Shown here: positions 12,045 through 36,135 of the stretch, piece by piece
Numbering within the stretch: the first letter of the stretch is position 1
How the letters are laid out: each line of letters opens with the position of its first letter
NCBI GenBank assembly: GCA_949316495.1
Contig: OX439004.1
Location: 32,618,904-32,682,903 of the forward strand
DNA length: 64,000 bases
Direction of reading: 5' to 3'
Origin: Amphiduros pacificus
Taxonomy: Eukaryota; Annelida; Polychaeta; Phyllodocida; Hesionidae
Notes under the pieces: model-generated
What the model was told of the DNA's origin: nothing
Database searches by the model: none
Seen by the model: the letters and a program-made list of their open reading frames with translations, nothing else
Made by a program: the position numbers and the translations under genes

Positions 12045-15000
12045 TTATGACATATGTACATACTCATGGCATTGAATAAATATATTTCAATGTATTAATT
12101 ATCTGTTATTTCAAACGTCTGCCTTTGAACGGCTATGAATAATGGAAAGAAAATGTTCCTATTTATTTTTCTTACCTTTCACATCCCCAAAGTCCGCAAG
12201 CCAATCGTTGCAAGCAAAACACTATTTCATGTCTTTCTTTAAATCAGTGGTCTTTGGTCTTATTGGGCCGGCTAGTAAAGAAATCTGCTCTTGCTGTGAA
12301 GGAGACAGACGCAAACATAGTTTACTTCACTTAAGCCGTCCTCTACGGTGACTGCCACAAACATTTAAAAGACAAATGTGCGTTTCAATTTATGCGTCAC
12401 ATCTCCCAAGAAAACGCAGCAGCCAAACTAATATATAGTCTCGCCTCAGCCAGTAGCCAAAGCTGGTTTTCCCTTTGAAGCTCTGGAGTGAATATATTAT
12501 GTAAATATGCTTAATGGTTAGATGGTGTTTACGATATGGTAAGTGGTAATGGTTGTTTTATAAGCCACATGGTTGTGCAATAAGCCACATACATACATAG
12601 TTTGTACACTATTAATTTGGTGCTTACAGGCAAAGTATTGATGGTAGCTTTTCTAAGTCATTTTTATTGATCTTGTTTCTACCCAGAGAGAATTGAAGAA
12701 AAACGTGTCAGATAATGTTCAGGTTTTCTCTCGCAAGACTAATGAAAATAGTATGATGAAACTTATCAAATAACTTACTCCACTTTAGACATTCTAATAA
12801 GCACATTTTATACGCAGTTACTTGAGCTGCCTATGACGCTCCCTAAGACGTTTTTATTCCAATTCACATTGTCTTTCACGCGAGCCCGTGATTAAGTAAT
12901 TCACATAATCATTTGTGTCTCCCCAGGTATATCATTAAGGGGTATATAAAAATTGAATTAGCCCAACGGTTGTATGCAATTAAAAATAAATAAATGACCG
13001 TTCATGTCCCATACAAATCAGCCTCTCTCATACGCGGAGGCTTACTACCATTGGGGACCGAATTAAAGCTTAAACAAATGTTTCACTCTTACAACATTTT
13101 GATTTTCTCTTTAATTGTCTACATTTTACTCGATTGTACATTTCAATGTCTTACACACACCTTCGTATACACGATGTATTTGGTGAACTCTTGACCGATT
13201 TAGTATGTGAACAACAGATAGATGAGTGCACAGCATTTTTATCAAGCAAAAACATTGAGATGTGCATGTCAGTTATCGTCTTCCAAATTGGTGACTGTAT
13301 TCGTGTATCATCTCATTCCCGGCTGACAATTGTTATACTTACAGTAAGTAAAATGAGTAATATTTGCTGCCATATGAAGACTGCCAAACACGAATGTGTC
13401 ATATGTCATCCAAATGCAGTGATTGTCCGAGCACAACATTTTATACAGAAGCTTGTTATGTGGTGATTGAGATATAGAGTTTATTTTACTTTTTTGGACA
13501 AACGGAATATCTATCCCAGGTAAAAGTCTAACTTTAAAACAGTGTTTCAAAATATAATGTGAATATCCTGTCATTGTATTTTTAACAACTGCTGAAAAGA
13601 TTAAATAAGCATTAATATGTCTACCTTCAGTAGTCAATGCACAATATCGTTGGTTAAAGCACAAAACATGGAATAATCATTTATTTTCATGAATCATCTA
13701 TTTATGATTGCTTATTGTTTGTCTATGATTGTTTATTGCATTTCTAATCTTTTCTTGTACATTTCACCTGCAGCTATTGTGCTGTTTTGAGGAATAAGGT
13801 TTGACTAAAAATGCTTTTCATTTGTTCTTTGATAAAAATAAAGCACTGAAATAACTAATTAGTCCTCCTTTGAATCATTAAGCATGATTGTGTTTATCTA
13901 CCAGCGAAGTCTGTGCAAAATATATTTCTCGTCAATGCTACAAAAATGAGAATAGATCAAAGACAAGGTTTTCTGTGACATCTGTTGTCAGCTCCATAGT
14001 ATATGGATTTCTCAGTGGTTTTACAAGTCCCTTGTATGTAATGTGACATGTTTGCTTCATGATGAAGGAAATTGATTACCGTCTACATTCATTCCAACAA
14101 TACCCGGCCCCCTCTATCCTTACTAATGCCCTTGCTAATACCGAATAACGCAGGCTACTTCACTGAATTGTTACCTTAACAGAGCATCAGCCTAGTTTAA
14201 ATCAATGCCCTACTTGTTTGGTTGTTGCATACACAAAAGCAAAACAAAATGTCTTGGAGGAATAAGAGGTTTTCAAAGTCAATGACCAATTTAGATGACG
14301 TTTTAAACAATAGAAAAATGAGTAAATGTAAATATATAAAAAAATGTTACCTCAGAAATAACAAAAGAAGGAAGAAAAAGTATCTGGACCTATTAAAGTG
14401 CACGAAATTCCAAAGGTCCTAATGAAATGGATTTTTTAAGACATTTAATGTTCAACTGTGACCTGCCCAATATTTGTTGTGCAACAAGAAAGGCATGCAT
14501 GTTATTTTTGTATCATTATAGCAAATATATATAGAATAATATTTAACTCAGTTATTCCCTTAAGAGAACTAACTGACTTTGGAGGCGAAATGTGTGGGAA
14601 ATGGAACAGTTGAATATGCTATAGTTGTTAGTGTCTTCACAGATATTGTGTTAGCGGCAAAAAGATTTGTGATAGAGGTAACCTTTGACGAACACTGCAA
14701 AATACTTTGCTGTTGCAAAATAAAAATATCGGAAAACATTTCAGGTTCTAGTAAAACAGATTATCGATTTAGAATATTGAGAGTTTTGTGCTTGTTTTTT
14801 GGTTATTTGTTTTGGCACCATAAAATACCTCGTGATATTTTATGTTCATATATATCGGCTTAAAATGGCTTAGAGAACCAATGACGTGAAACGTTACTTT
14901 TCACATGGGGAATTTATTGAATTACTGATTTTCTGAAAAAACCATACCCCCTGATAGTCAAATGACCGGCCCCTTACGTGAGTCGATACCAGGACGTACA

Positions 15001-15448
15001 TTTGATGAGGGTGTGTCTCTGACTTTCTCACCAAAACAATGACAATGGTAGGCTGTATTTACATGTGACAAAATATTCTACCCAGTGTCTACTGGCTGCT
15101 TGGACTGGGTGTGGCCTGTGAGCACTCACTCAAAGAATTTATTATATCGTTTACGTATACTTGCAGAGTAAAGTATAAATCCTGGATCTGCTGAGAAGAA
15201 TGGTGAACTGCCAGCTCAACATGACTTGAAAATGAATATTATCTCCTGCAACAGATTTCAACTCAGAATAAAAGAAGAGGTGCAGCTATATCATGTTCGA
15301 CGACGACATTTACTCATTCATGCTGTCAAAGTTGAACATATGATTTTTTTCTAACATATTATTAAAAAGGTATCAGCTTATGAATAATAGTTAATAACTC
15401 TCCGAAAAGCATCCCATCTGCAGATGTTTTGGAACTTAATATAAATTC
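12045..15448. other. Non-coding stretch, no gene recognised
   Basis: Only short chance reading frames are present. The segment around 12840-12960 is less AT-rich and has homeodomain-like TAAT cores, but nothing decisive. I saw no exon with both splice sites and no RNA gene. Confidence 0.45.
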
Positions 15449-15775
15449 GAGGTTTGCCTCGTGGCCAAGTTACTCAAAGTTTAAAATTCATTATCAAATC
15501 AACTGTGTAGCCAATGCGTTATATTTCCTTATCAATATCTCATGTGTCTGATCCGATAATCACTCAATTTAAACCCAATATGAAGATTTCATCTCTGTAT
15601 TAGGTTTGCGAAAAACAAATCACTTTTAAATGTTCTGATGTGATATAAAATATGAAGATTTCATCTTTGCTTTCTGTACAAAATCATGATTTTAAAATAT
15701 TGATCACAAAACAAATATGCATATCGATCAAACAAAACCCCACAAGAAAGATTTCATCTTCAGCGTAAAAGTCAT
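15449..15775 (+). repeat. Interspersed repeat family D, copy 1
   Basis: It begins GCCTCGTGGCCAAGTTACTC, continues AAAGTTTAAAATTCATTATC, and ends in AATATGAAGATTTCATCT. The terminal motif is repeated about three times (near 15580, 15650 and 15745). Related copies lie at 51981 (plus), 62682 and 63041 (minus). There is no tRNA-like head and no open frame, so the class is unresolved. Confidence 0.65.
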
Positions 15776-15779
15776 GATA

Positions 15780-18700
15780 ACGCTGAAGTTTATACATGGC
15801 AAGCTATCATATCTATTAAAAAATGATATAATAAAACCTCAACATAATGACCTCCTATTTTCAAAATAAGGTGTAGGTATTGTTCTTTTGCATTGTTATG
15901 TATACATGTTGATATAAATGTGATTGTTAATTATTTACCATGTACAGTTTTCATTATCAAATCGAAGATTGTCTTTTAAAAAGGAAGTATCATTCATTGT
16001 GAAAAGCCAAATGTTCGGTTATGTTACCGGCCCTTTTCAGTTTATAGCTACGCTGACTTTGACAACATAGCTTCTGTAGTGATGGGGGATGGAGGGGTTC
16101 TGTCATTCTGTCCGTCAACTTCGAATTTCTCCTCTGAAACTACCGGTAGGGATTTTTAGATATAAGCAGGGAAGATATTGTATTTCAAGTGGACCAATTC
16201 TATCTATTTTCTATTAGGCTTGGATTTTTTCACATGTTGTTATGATTTTTTCGAAACTAAATATAGCTATAACTAAAGCCTTATTTTGAATAACATGACA
16301 AATATTAGCCAGTGAGAATCGAGATAACAAGTTCTGGCAAAATTCAAAATGTAACATGCATTTTGATTGATCAAAATTATCATCTGCTCAAGTCTGCTTT
16401 GGATTTAAATGATCACTTATGAAGCAATTTCCAGAAAATCGTCACAAATATTACAAACATACAATGATCAGCATAGCTCTAAGGCTATTGGCCTTTATGT
16501 TTTTGTTAAATGTATTGATTGTCCAAATTCACACTTGCCTTTTTGTTAATAAAGTTGTAACGATATATCTGTATCCTAAAAATCAGTGCCTTTTCGGGCA
16601 TCATGGGAAATACATCAACATGATGAATGATCATATTTCTACCTGATAGACAAGAAATATGCTTAGCTTTGTATACCTAAGGATAATATGAATGCAGGCC
16701 TATTTCATGTATCACGCACTGTTCCTTTTTTAAAATGTCACAGCATGCAACTCTCCATGAGATTCTTGTCAAAATTAAAACCAATGTTTATATATTCTAA
16801 ACTTGATATTCAGAATGATATTGTTCAAATTCAGAATGCCATATTTAAAAATTAAAATTTCTTATTTCAAATTTAGATCTCTATATCTCCATATCAGGAT
16901 TCACTCATGGAGCTATGCTGTAAAATACAGCTTGGCATATCTAAATTTTGCAGGTTTAACATGCATTCTGTTACTCTGCATTACATTGGTAGTGTTGTTA
17001 GTTATTCAATGTCCTAGTCCAAAATATTAACCTCCGCAATGATGCCTAAACATCTCCACAAAGTAAGACAAATCGAAAAAGGTGCCACAAATACTCCCTT
17101 TGGAAAGCCATACTTTTGTCTCGGGGAAAAATTTATATCATTCTTTGATGGTGTATAGGGGTGTATACTTTATCACGTGGACGATCTCCAACCGACGAGT
17201 AATGCTTATCAGGTCAGGCAATGGAGAGTGGATTGATTTCAGTCTGAGAAATGAAGCCACGTACCGGGTGTAACAATAAACAACCACCGGTAATGACCGC
17301 AACTGTAATGAAGCTACCAATACAGGGGTCAGACCCAGTAACGCTTTTGTAAAGAATGAAAAAGATTCGGAAACTCAAAGACACTGTCTGAGTACAGGGA
17401 GCGCATATAAATCGCCAAATCGGGTGAGGTTTAAAATATATCAGGATAGTTCCAACAATAAAAAACGGACTTTTAGTTCTCCAGCCGGGAGCAATGGAAA
17501 AACATGACCACCATTAACGATTGCGCGCGCCACCCAGGTTAAAAACTTTGTTCCATGCTCTCGTATATATGAAGGCAATGTCTTAAATCTATCAATGAAA
17601 TCTCACTGAAAGTTTATAATAAAATACACGACTTATTTTGTGATTTCATAAGTTTTGTAATTATAAGTCTTTGATATACCCTGCATTGAAAAGGTAGCCG
17701 ACTACCTCAGTCATGATGATCTTCAACTGTCAAATTCTGGTCCCATGAGAGCAGTTTATCACTTTCAACCACAGAATTTAGAAGTTACCTTGCAACCCTA
17801 TAAAATATGATCATTTTGGAACGACTGCTGACATCGCGGGGCATTTAATTCAGAAAATTTTTCTGTGAATTTATTAAATCTAGGCCATGCTGAAAGCGGT
17901 TTCTCTTGCTGTGTTACTGTGCAGTTCAGACAATGGATTGCAAATGGCAATTCTGCACCAGAGGGCGATGCAGTGAATCTATTAATGGTAGCTGGGATAA
18001 CAGTCCCATGTTAGATTGAGGTTTGCGTGTACCGAGAGTGGACAGTGTGAAAGATAGTGCTAGTGAGAATTTCCACCTTTGTTTTTTCCTATTTTTAATC
18101 AAAGTGTGCACTTGGAGCGGCAGTGCACCCTTTGATAAAAACACAAAGAAGAAAGATGGTAAACCGCAATCACATTATTGTCTGCTGATTTCGCATGTGG
18201 ACATGAAGAAACACAGCTCTCAGTCCTCACAGTGTTAACTTTACATCTATGAATAGACAAAGTGGAGCTACTCCCCTTTTGTAAATACAAACAGAATGAC
18301 ACAAATCATAGTTTTCTCAGACTCAAGATAAAAAATGGACATCGAAATATCTTTTGGGTCTGTTTTAACAACATTTATGCAACATTTAATAGTTTATATG
18401 TTTCAAAATATTTTGAATAATAATTATTAGTATACATATTTGTCATTTTAAATCCCGACTCAACACACCCAAATATTTACATGTAATAATATTTACATGT
18501 ATAATACATGTTCGAATAAATTATCAAAGCTGAATTATGTGTTACAAATAGGTTGGTGCCAATTTTATCGCAGAATAACTTATTAAATTAAATGAATAAA
18601 TTATTAAAGCTGAATGTTTGAGTCAAATAGTCAATAGCGAATTTTATCACAGAATAACTGGTTCCTGTTTATTATCTATTCTCCTTTTGAACCTTTTGAT

Positions 18701-21700
18701 TTTCATGACTATTACTTCACCTCTCGGCATGAGCTGGAAAAGTGTATAAGTGAAGTCAGAACATCTCTAATAACAATATATGACGATGCTAAATCATGAA
18801 AACACCGAAATATTAATTTGTTCCAACAATAAGTGCAGTGACTCTGTGAGATATTATAACAGTAAAAAGTGGGGATACTTACAACGCATCTAATGAAACT
18901 GTTGTTGAGCTGGGGTCGCTCTTGATCACAGAATTGACACAAAATCGCAAATAAGAAGGACATGGTAATTGATAACAAGTAAATAACTTCCCACTTGTGG
19001 TGAAGGACTGGATATCAAGTTCCATACATTCGGAGGAAATATGCAAACCTGGTGGAAATGTGTCATTCATTTTGCATTTCTATTCAATTGTGTAACCGCT
19101 GCCTCTTTTTTGTCCACAATTCTTAGATTTGTACAAATGGGTTTCATAGCCATTGGTGATGTGCAATAAATCAATTGATATAATTTATAATTTTCCTTGT
19201 CAAATGTATTTTTGTATCATAACTGCTTGAGTTCGCCTGAGACACAAGTGGCGGTGCCAAATTATCAAATCATTGACAACCACCAACGAACCCAACAGAG
19301 AAGCAGTACAGCATATTTGAAGGACATAGATAACTGGATACTTATTCAGGTATTTCATGAAATATAACGTAGAGAAAATTGCAGCCGTCCCTAGAAACCT
19401 ATATAATAATTTTGGTAAAGTAGTTATGTAACCGTATTTATTAATATATTATGATTTGAAGTTTATTTACAATATTTCGTCAATTACTTTTACATAAAAT
19501 AACAGTGTTGGACAGACAGGGCTATTATGAAATAAAGGTAATTAGATCAAAGGACTTGGAGCCTATCAAGCTGGTCAGCTGTACAATAATAATTGGAATT
19601 TCTTAAAATCAAAACTTGAAGTTTTGAGAATCCTTTGGAACATACATGAATAAGGAAAAACATTTACAATTTTGTGCATACATAAAATTTATTCAGTTAA
19701 TTAATAGATTTCGAATAATTGTGAAATTGATGTACAGATATATGATATAAAAAATATATATGTAAGAGTTATATAACAGGGATATTCTAAACATTTAAGA
19801 GTGATAAATGTAAACATGTTAAATATCATTATATCACAGAATCAATGGGAAAATCCTGAGATTGAAACACCTGATGGAGAGTGATCTTACAACATATATA
19901 TTCCCACTACATCTATTAGCATGCCATTTCAGATAACCATTATTGGTGAATAATTTGAAAACTGCTAAATCTTCACCTGTATAGAGACAGAGAAATATCA
20001 CAATTCAGTGTTCCTTTCACTTGAGGCATTTGACTGACTTTTGTTTATTTGTTCAGCTCCTTCACCAACCCCCTACCCCTCCCCCCACGGTTTCTGATTC
20101 TGTATTCTTTTTAACTTTAATACTGTTTAATTATGACTTTTATATTTCAGACATGGTTGCTGAGAAAGGTCTTTGTGGACATCTACAATGCCGCAACAGC
20201 CTGTATTGTGTCAGATCTAATATTGATTTAATGAACATTAAATATCATTTACATAGTTGTGAAAAAAAGATGTAACATTCAAAGATGTATTAAATTATTA
20301 TCAGTTAATTATGATTATACAGAAGGTATAGTTCTGAAAGAAATATGCCTCAGAAAAGAAGACATTTGCGTGAGGCAGAAAAGCTCTTTTTTCTTCTTTC
20401 CTCTTAAAATCAATAAATACTTTTTACGTCGGATTTACATTGCCATTGGAAGCATGCCCATGGTCATTGGTTTTAGGTATTTTCCTAATTAAATGATTGA
20501 ATCCTTTTGTGATCATTTAGATGATTCACAACACCTTATTGGCAATTTTAATTTTGCCCCCCTTGAAACCTGAGGTTTGGTGCCTCTCATGTCTCAGGCC
20601 AAACCGGCCTGTCGTCAGTCAAAAGAACATCATTTATAATACGTATCCAGTGTACAATAAACAATACACTTGTCAAAGTGATATGTATGTAAACTGTAAA
20701 TACATTTTGATTATCACAATACTTGAGAGAGACAGGTTAAGTAAGAGGTAGAATATCCATAGAGTGAGACACTGGATACTAAATATCCTGTTAGTGAGAG
20801 ACACCTGGTGGTAAATCAACAAGGCGATATGCATTAACCTGTCAAGATTAAATAAATTAAGAAATTGATGCCAAAATTAGATTAGTCTTCATTTCAGGTT
20901 TTTTTTTCATTCAAACTAAAAGATAAGGTTATGTTTAATTTATTAGAAACAGAAAGTTTGTAATTTTCTATAATGGTAAGATTTTAGACTTTCCATATGA
21001 GACATTATATACGCGTGTGTAAATGTAATTGAACATTTTCATTAAAACCTTTAAATTTAAATTTTCGTGTTTCAATATTATTGGAAAAATCTTATATATT
21101 CAGAACTTAAATGCATGGTAAACCCTGGTCATTTGGCTTCAAATACATTTCTCAATTTGACACCAAGAATACAGTTTTAGTCAATACAATACACTTTGTG
21201 CACACCTTTTAAAATGTTAATGACATTGCCATTCTTCAATTGATCCTGGCATTTGGGAATTGTTGCTGAACAAGACTGACATGCGTTGCAATTATATTAC
21301 TGGTACTATTATTATTTAGTCCAAACTGGTATCATATAAATGATACTGCCCACACCTAATAACCATTACTTTGTATCAGGGATTATTGAATACATTAAAT
21401 CTAGGGTGGGAACTCATTGTTCCTTGTTTTCAGCCTTGGACAAGGATTGGACAATGATTTTCTGTTTGTCAAAAAAAAAAAAAATTACCGTATCAAATAA
21501 ATGAACATACTTGTCTCTGGGCAAACAAAATTATAATTAAGAAAATAGGTTATTCTGTGACCATTACAATACTGATTTTATTATGTTATCATTGCTAAGA
21601 TTTTATCTATTCCGCTAGCACACAAATATTTGATAAACATTTATTTCACATTTCCAAATTGGGTGGTTTCTGGTACATAATCACATATCAACCACTATCA

Positions 21701-22168
21701 CAAATAATTTTGTCACCAACATTAAACATGTGAATGCGTTCTGAACTCAACACTATATTCCAATCCCCCACGGCTGTTCCTTACTCCATTGCTTCACTTC
21801 CAAATTCACTTATGTTCTCTTTTGGGAAAAAAATATCATGTTTTGCAGGAAAAATATTGGTCTTCCAATATCTGGGCCCTGACAGCTTTGAGGCAGATCT
21901 TAAATGTAGGGGAGAATTTAGACAATGTTGCAACACTGGCTGTTGTCCGGCCTGGCCCCGTAGTCGTCAGCTGGGGGCAGCAAATGTGCAGCAGGCTCCT
22001 GGAATGTGCCGTCAAAGTACAACCTGTTTAACATAAGACATAACATACAACAAGAGTTCATAGTACCCAAGTCTGGATTGCTAGTTTTTACGATAGAGCT
22101 TTGGATAATTGGCATGTGTTTGGATAATTTGCATTATGTCATAGAGATACTGTATTTTCTCCTTCACT

Positions 22169-22169
<1 letters not shown>
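15780..22169. other. Non-coding stretch, no gene recognised
   Basis: AT-rich. Reading frames are short and not splice-bounded. A local 80-bp duplication lies at 18513-18661 and an A12 run near 21473. Nothing else could be supported. Confidence 0.45.
18513..18661. repeat. Local direct duplication of about 80 bp
   Basis: GAATAAATTATCAAAGCTGA at 18513 recurs as GAATAAATTATTAAAGCTGA at about 18594. Each copy is followed some 40 bases later by AATTTTATCNCAGAATAACT. The copies have diverged by substitutions and small indels. Confidence 0.65.

Positions 22170-22248
<79 letters not shown>
22170..22248. repeat. (AT)n microsatellite
   Basis: About 39 uninterrupted AT dinucleotides, then a TATTATATT edge. 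Confidence 0.95.
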
Positions 22249-22253
<5 letters not shown>

Positions 22254-22939
22254 TATATTTACACGTTCAAATGTGCGTCTCGACACACGCAGGATAATTT
22301 AAATTGAATTCACCTCAGTGCTGTCATGAAATAGTAAGACCTCGTGGACATTTGAACAGCGCTGACTTTCTCGGAATTGAGGCGTTTGAGAGATGGATTA
22401 AATTCAAACTTCACTGTCTCTGCACCTATCACCCTTGCACCTGCAATATAATGACAATCTCATGACATCCAAAGTATTATAAAAGTACAGTGTGCCACTG
22501 ACCATGCTGACTACCAGGAAATACATATCTGTACATTATATCCTGGCTCCACCTCTGGTCTGGAAGTCATTTCAAGGTGAATAAATCATGTATTTTGTTC
22601 TCTTATTCTAGGAGATTATAAATTGTTTATGAGCATGCTGCATTATTATGAGCTCAAAGAACCATACGTTTGTGTTGTTTGTAATTCTTTGTTATCTGGG
22701 AAATATAAACACATCTAAATACATGGTTATGCTGGATAATTATAACAGATCAAACATTGTCCTTGGTTACGCTGTTTAGTTTTAGCAGAGCACAGTTTAT
22801 AGTGTATAGTTATAGCTATAGCAGATCAGAGAACTGCTATGTCCATGTCCATGCTGTATTCCTCTGGTAGGAGCCTATAAACTCTATAAACTGTGTACTT
22901 ATGGTGTATTACCATTACATTGTCTCTTGTCACATCAGG

Positions 22940-30352
<7,413 letters not shown>

Positions 30353-30359
30353 TTTGCTG

Positions 30360-32338
<1,979 letters not shown>

Positions 32339-34365
32339 GAACCTGTTGGATGCTAGGAACTTGGAGAGATGTGGAACCTGTTGGATGCTGGGACCTTGGA
32401 GAGATGTGGAACCTGTTGGATGCTAGGACCTTGGAGAGATATGGAACCTGTTGGGTGCTGGGACATTGGAGAGATATGGAACCTGTTGGATGCTGGGACC
32501 TTGGAGAGATGTGGAACCTGTTGGATGCTGGGACCTTGGAGAGATGTGGAACCTGTTGGATGCTGGGACCTTGGAGAGATATGGAACATGTTGGATGCTG
32601 GGACCTTGGAGAGATGTGGAACCTGTTGAATGCTGGGACCTTGGAGAGATATGGAACATGTTGGATGCTGGGACCTTGGAGAGATGTGGAACCTGTTGAA
32701 TGCTGGGACCTTGGAGAGATGTGGAACCTGTTGGATGCTGGGACCTTGGAGAGATGTGGAACCTGTTGGATGCTGGGACCTTGGAGAGATGTGGAACCTG
32801 TTGGATGATTGGACCTTGGAGAGATGTGGAACCTGTTTGATGCTAGGACCTTGGAGAGATGTGGAACATGTTGGATGATTGGACCTTAGAGAGATGTGGA
32901 ACCTGTTTGATGCTAGGACCTTGGAGAGATGTGGAACCTGTTGGATGCTGGGACCTTGGAGAGATGTGGAACCTGTTGGATGCTGGGACCTTGGAGAGAT
33001 GTGGAACCTGTTGGATGCTGGGACCTTGGAGAGATGTGGAACCTGTTGGATGCTGGGACCTTGGAGAGATGTGGAACCTGTTGGATGATTGGACCTTGGA
33101 GAGATGTGGAACCTGTTGGATGCTGGGACCTTGGAGAGATGTGGAACCTGTTGGATGCTGGGACCTTGGAGAGATGTGGAACCTGTTGGATGCTGGGACC
33201 TTGGAGAGATGTGGAACCTGTTGGATGCTGGGACCTTGGAGAGATGTGGAACCTGTTGGATGCTGGGACCTTGGAGAGATGTGGAACCTGTTGGATGCTG
33301 GGACCTTGGAGAGATGTGGAACCTGTTGGATGCTGGGACCTTGGAGAGATGTGGAACCTGTTGGATGCTGGGACCTTGGAGAGATGTGGAACCTGTTGGA
33401 TGATTGGACCTTGGAGAGATGTGGAACCTGTTGGATGCTTGGACCTTGGAGAGATATGGAACCTGTTGGATGCTGGGACCTTGGAGAGATATGGAACATG
33501 TTGGATGCTGGGACCTTGGAGAGATGTGGAACCTGTTTGATGCTAGGACCTTGGAGAGATGTGGAACATGTTGGATGATTGGACCTTAGAGAGATGTGGA
33601 ACCTGTTTGATGCTAGGACCTTGGAGAGATGTGGAACCTGTTGGATGCTGGGACCTTGGAGAGATGTGGAACCTGTTGGATGCTGGGACCTTGGAGAGAT
33701 GTGGAACCTGTTGGATGATTGGACCTTGGAGAGATGTGAAACCTGTTGGATGCTTGGACCTTGGAGAGATATGGAACCTGTTGGATGCTGGGACCTTGGA
33801 GAGATGTGGAACCTGTTTGATGCTAGGACCTTGGAGAGATGTGGAACATGTTGGATGATTGGACCTTAGAGAGATGTGGAACCTGTTTGATGCTAGGACC
33901 TTGGAGAGATGTGGAACCTGTTGGATGCTAGGACCTTGGAGAGATATGGAACCTGTTGGGTGCTGGGACATTGGAGAGATATGGAACCTGTTGGATGCTG
34001 GGACCTTGGAGAGATGTGGAACCTGTTGGATGCTGGGACCTTGGAGAGATATGGAACATGTTGGATGCTGGGACCTTGGAGAGATGTGGAACCTGTTGGA
34101 TGCTGGGACCTTGGAGAGATGTGGAAACTGTTGGATGCTGGGACCTTGGAGAGATGTGGAACCTGTTGGATGCTGGGACCTTGGAGAGATGTGGAACCTG
34201 TTGGATGCTGGGACCTTGGAGAGATGTGGAACCTGTTGGATGCTGGGACCTTGGAGAGATGTGGAGCCTGTTGGATGCTGGGACCTTGGAGAGATGTGGA
34301 ACCTGTTGGATGCTGGGACCTTGGAGAGATGTGGAACCTGTTGGATGATGGGACCTTGGAGTAAA
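32339..34365. repeat. 35-bp minisatellite, about 58 units, with higher-order blocks
   Basis: The unit is 35 bp (GGAACCTGTTGGATGCTGGG then ACCTTGGAGAGATGT), kept without indels over 2 kb. Variant units recur at exact multiples of 35. The trio beginning CTGTTTGATGCTAGG is at 32835, 33535 and 33815 (20 and 8 units apart). TTGGGTGCTGGGACATT is at 32451 and 33956 (43 units apart). Thus blocks of units were copied. All long reading frames here on both strands are products of the repeat. Confidence 0.95.
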
Positions 34366-36101
34366 TTACTCCAAACTAGGACATAGCATTGGGCCTGAGA
34401 CTGAACGCGTGAAATATCAGCCCTGAAAGCAAAACAACTGCGAGAAAAAACGTATTGAACTTGGAATCAAGCCAATACAAATCCCCAATAAGTCATCTGA
34501 CATAGACATATGTACTGGATTCAATAACAAGACATCTGCCTTTCACAAAATGAGAATTAATGACTTATAACAATGTGTTTCCTGTGACCAAGCACCCCCT
34601 CCTTGTGGCACCTGCTTCTGTCACCAGGGAGACGTGCCTGCTATCTGCAGATGACTAGCAAGCACTGCATTTATTCATTGTTCATTCATGTATTACCCAA
34701 CAAAGATATATATCTGTTTTTGTAAGTTATTAATTCTATGCTGAATTAATTAATCAAATTTATGCCGAATAGGAGTAAATGAACAGTTGCGCCGACGCTG
34801 GAATGTCAGATCTTAATGTAACATAATCACAGTTAATAAAAATTATTTCTGACTTCATTATCTTTATAATTGCAATGAACAAACAATAATATGACAACCA
34901 CGAGACAGAACATTGATATCACGGATGTCACTTGGATTGGATTCTAAAATTTCCTGTCTTTTTTCTGGCATTTCCCGGGCCAAATTTCATTATTAGTTGA
35001 TCAATTTGCCCATTTTTATCTATTTGTGTAGTTGGCATCATATATTCTGGATTATCTGTACACGTTAATTATTATCATATTTCTATTATCAATTTAAATT
35101 TCAGTTTGTCATAACTGTAATATTTACTTGTATTCCTAATTATAATAAAAGCTTAATACCATGTTGTTATTTATCTAATAATCTTTCGAACATAATAATA
35201 GTTGAAACTATTGTCAAAATGACCATTTTTCCCTTGCCAAAGCCAATTTTTACTGACAAAAATACTAGTTTTCCTTGACCAAAAAAACAAACAAAATCCT
35301 GGCCTTTCCTGCCCTTGAAGATGACAAAACATTCTTTACATTTTCCTCACCCTTGACAGCCCTTTATGTTTAATTTGGTCTCAATGGTGCATAGCCGATC
35401 GATTAATAAGGAAGATATAAGAACTTAGATCACAGCAATGGAAAGCCAACCTCCATTTATAAAATTCTTGCTTTTCACGCATCGGTAAAATATCACACAA
35501 ATGATCAAACAAAATGTGCTTTGCATTGATTGGTCAGAACCTTGATCAGTGACCTGATTACAGGTCGCCCTGTGCAAGTTAATTCTGATTGGATAATATT
35601 TAGGTGGGCCTGACGAGCTCGTGTTCATAACTGGAGGAGTTTCAAATTTCGAATAATGTAAAATGTAGGTCAATGACGACAGAGGTAGTGGGAGGATTGA
35701 ATTACAAACATACTACAAATGTTAAGCAGAGAAATTAAATCTCATATTCTTTCTGCTTGTGTGCTTCAAAAGAAAACCCCTAAACTGTAATTTGTTGACC
35801 TTTGAAAATTCATATAAGTGGTCTTTATATGGTGGTTCTAAGAGAAAAAATTTAGACATAAATATTGGACAAATATAAATTGAGTTCATAAAACATAATT
35901 TATTAACTTATTAAATTATTACCTCCTGTCTCCAATGATAGTTTAGTGATAGTGTGATAGTGAGGCCAAAGCAAAGCAATCATGAATATAGCTGCGTTTA
36001 TCTTCTTTAGGCTAAACAAATGTGTATGGTTTAAAAATGTATCGATATGCATTATCTGCAACAAATGTTTGATCGGAAAATATACCTAATATATACATCT
36101 T

Positions 36102-36135
<34 letters not shown>

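Noticed and set aside
17082-17320. Overlapping short frames on both strands
   Set aside because: Neither shows a domain, splice site or codon bias beyond chance.
32350-34386. Many reading frames of 60-240 codons on both strands
   Set aside because: All are translations of the 35-bp minisatellite in successive frames.
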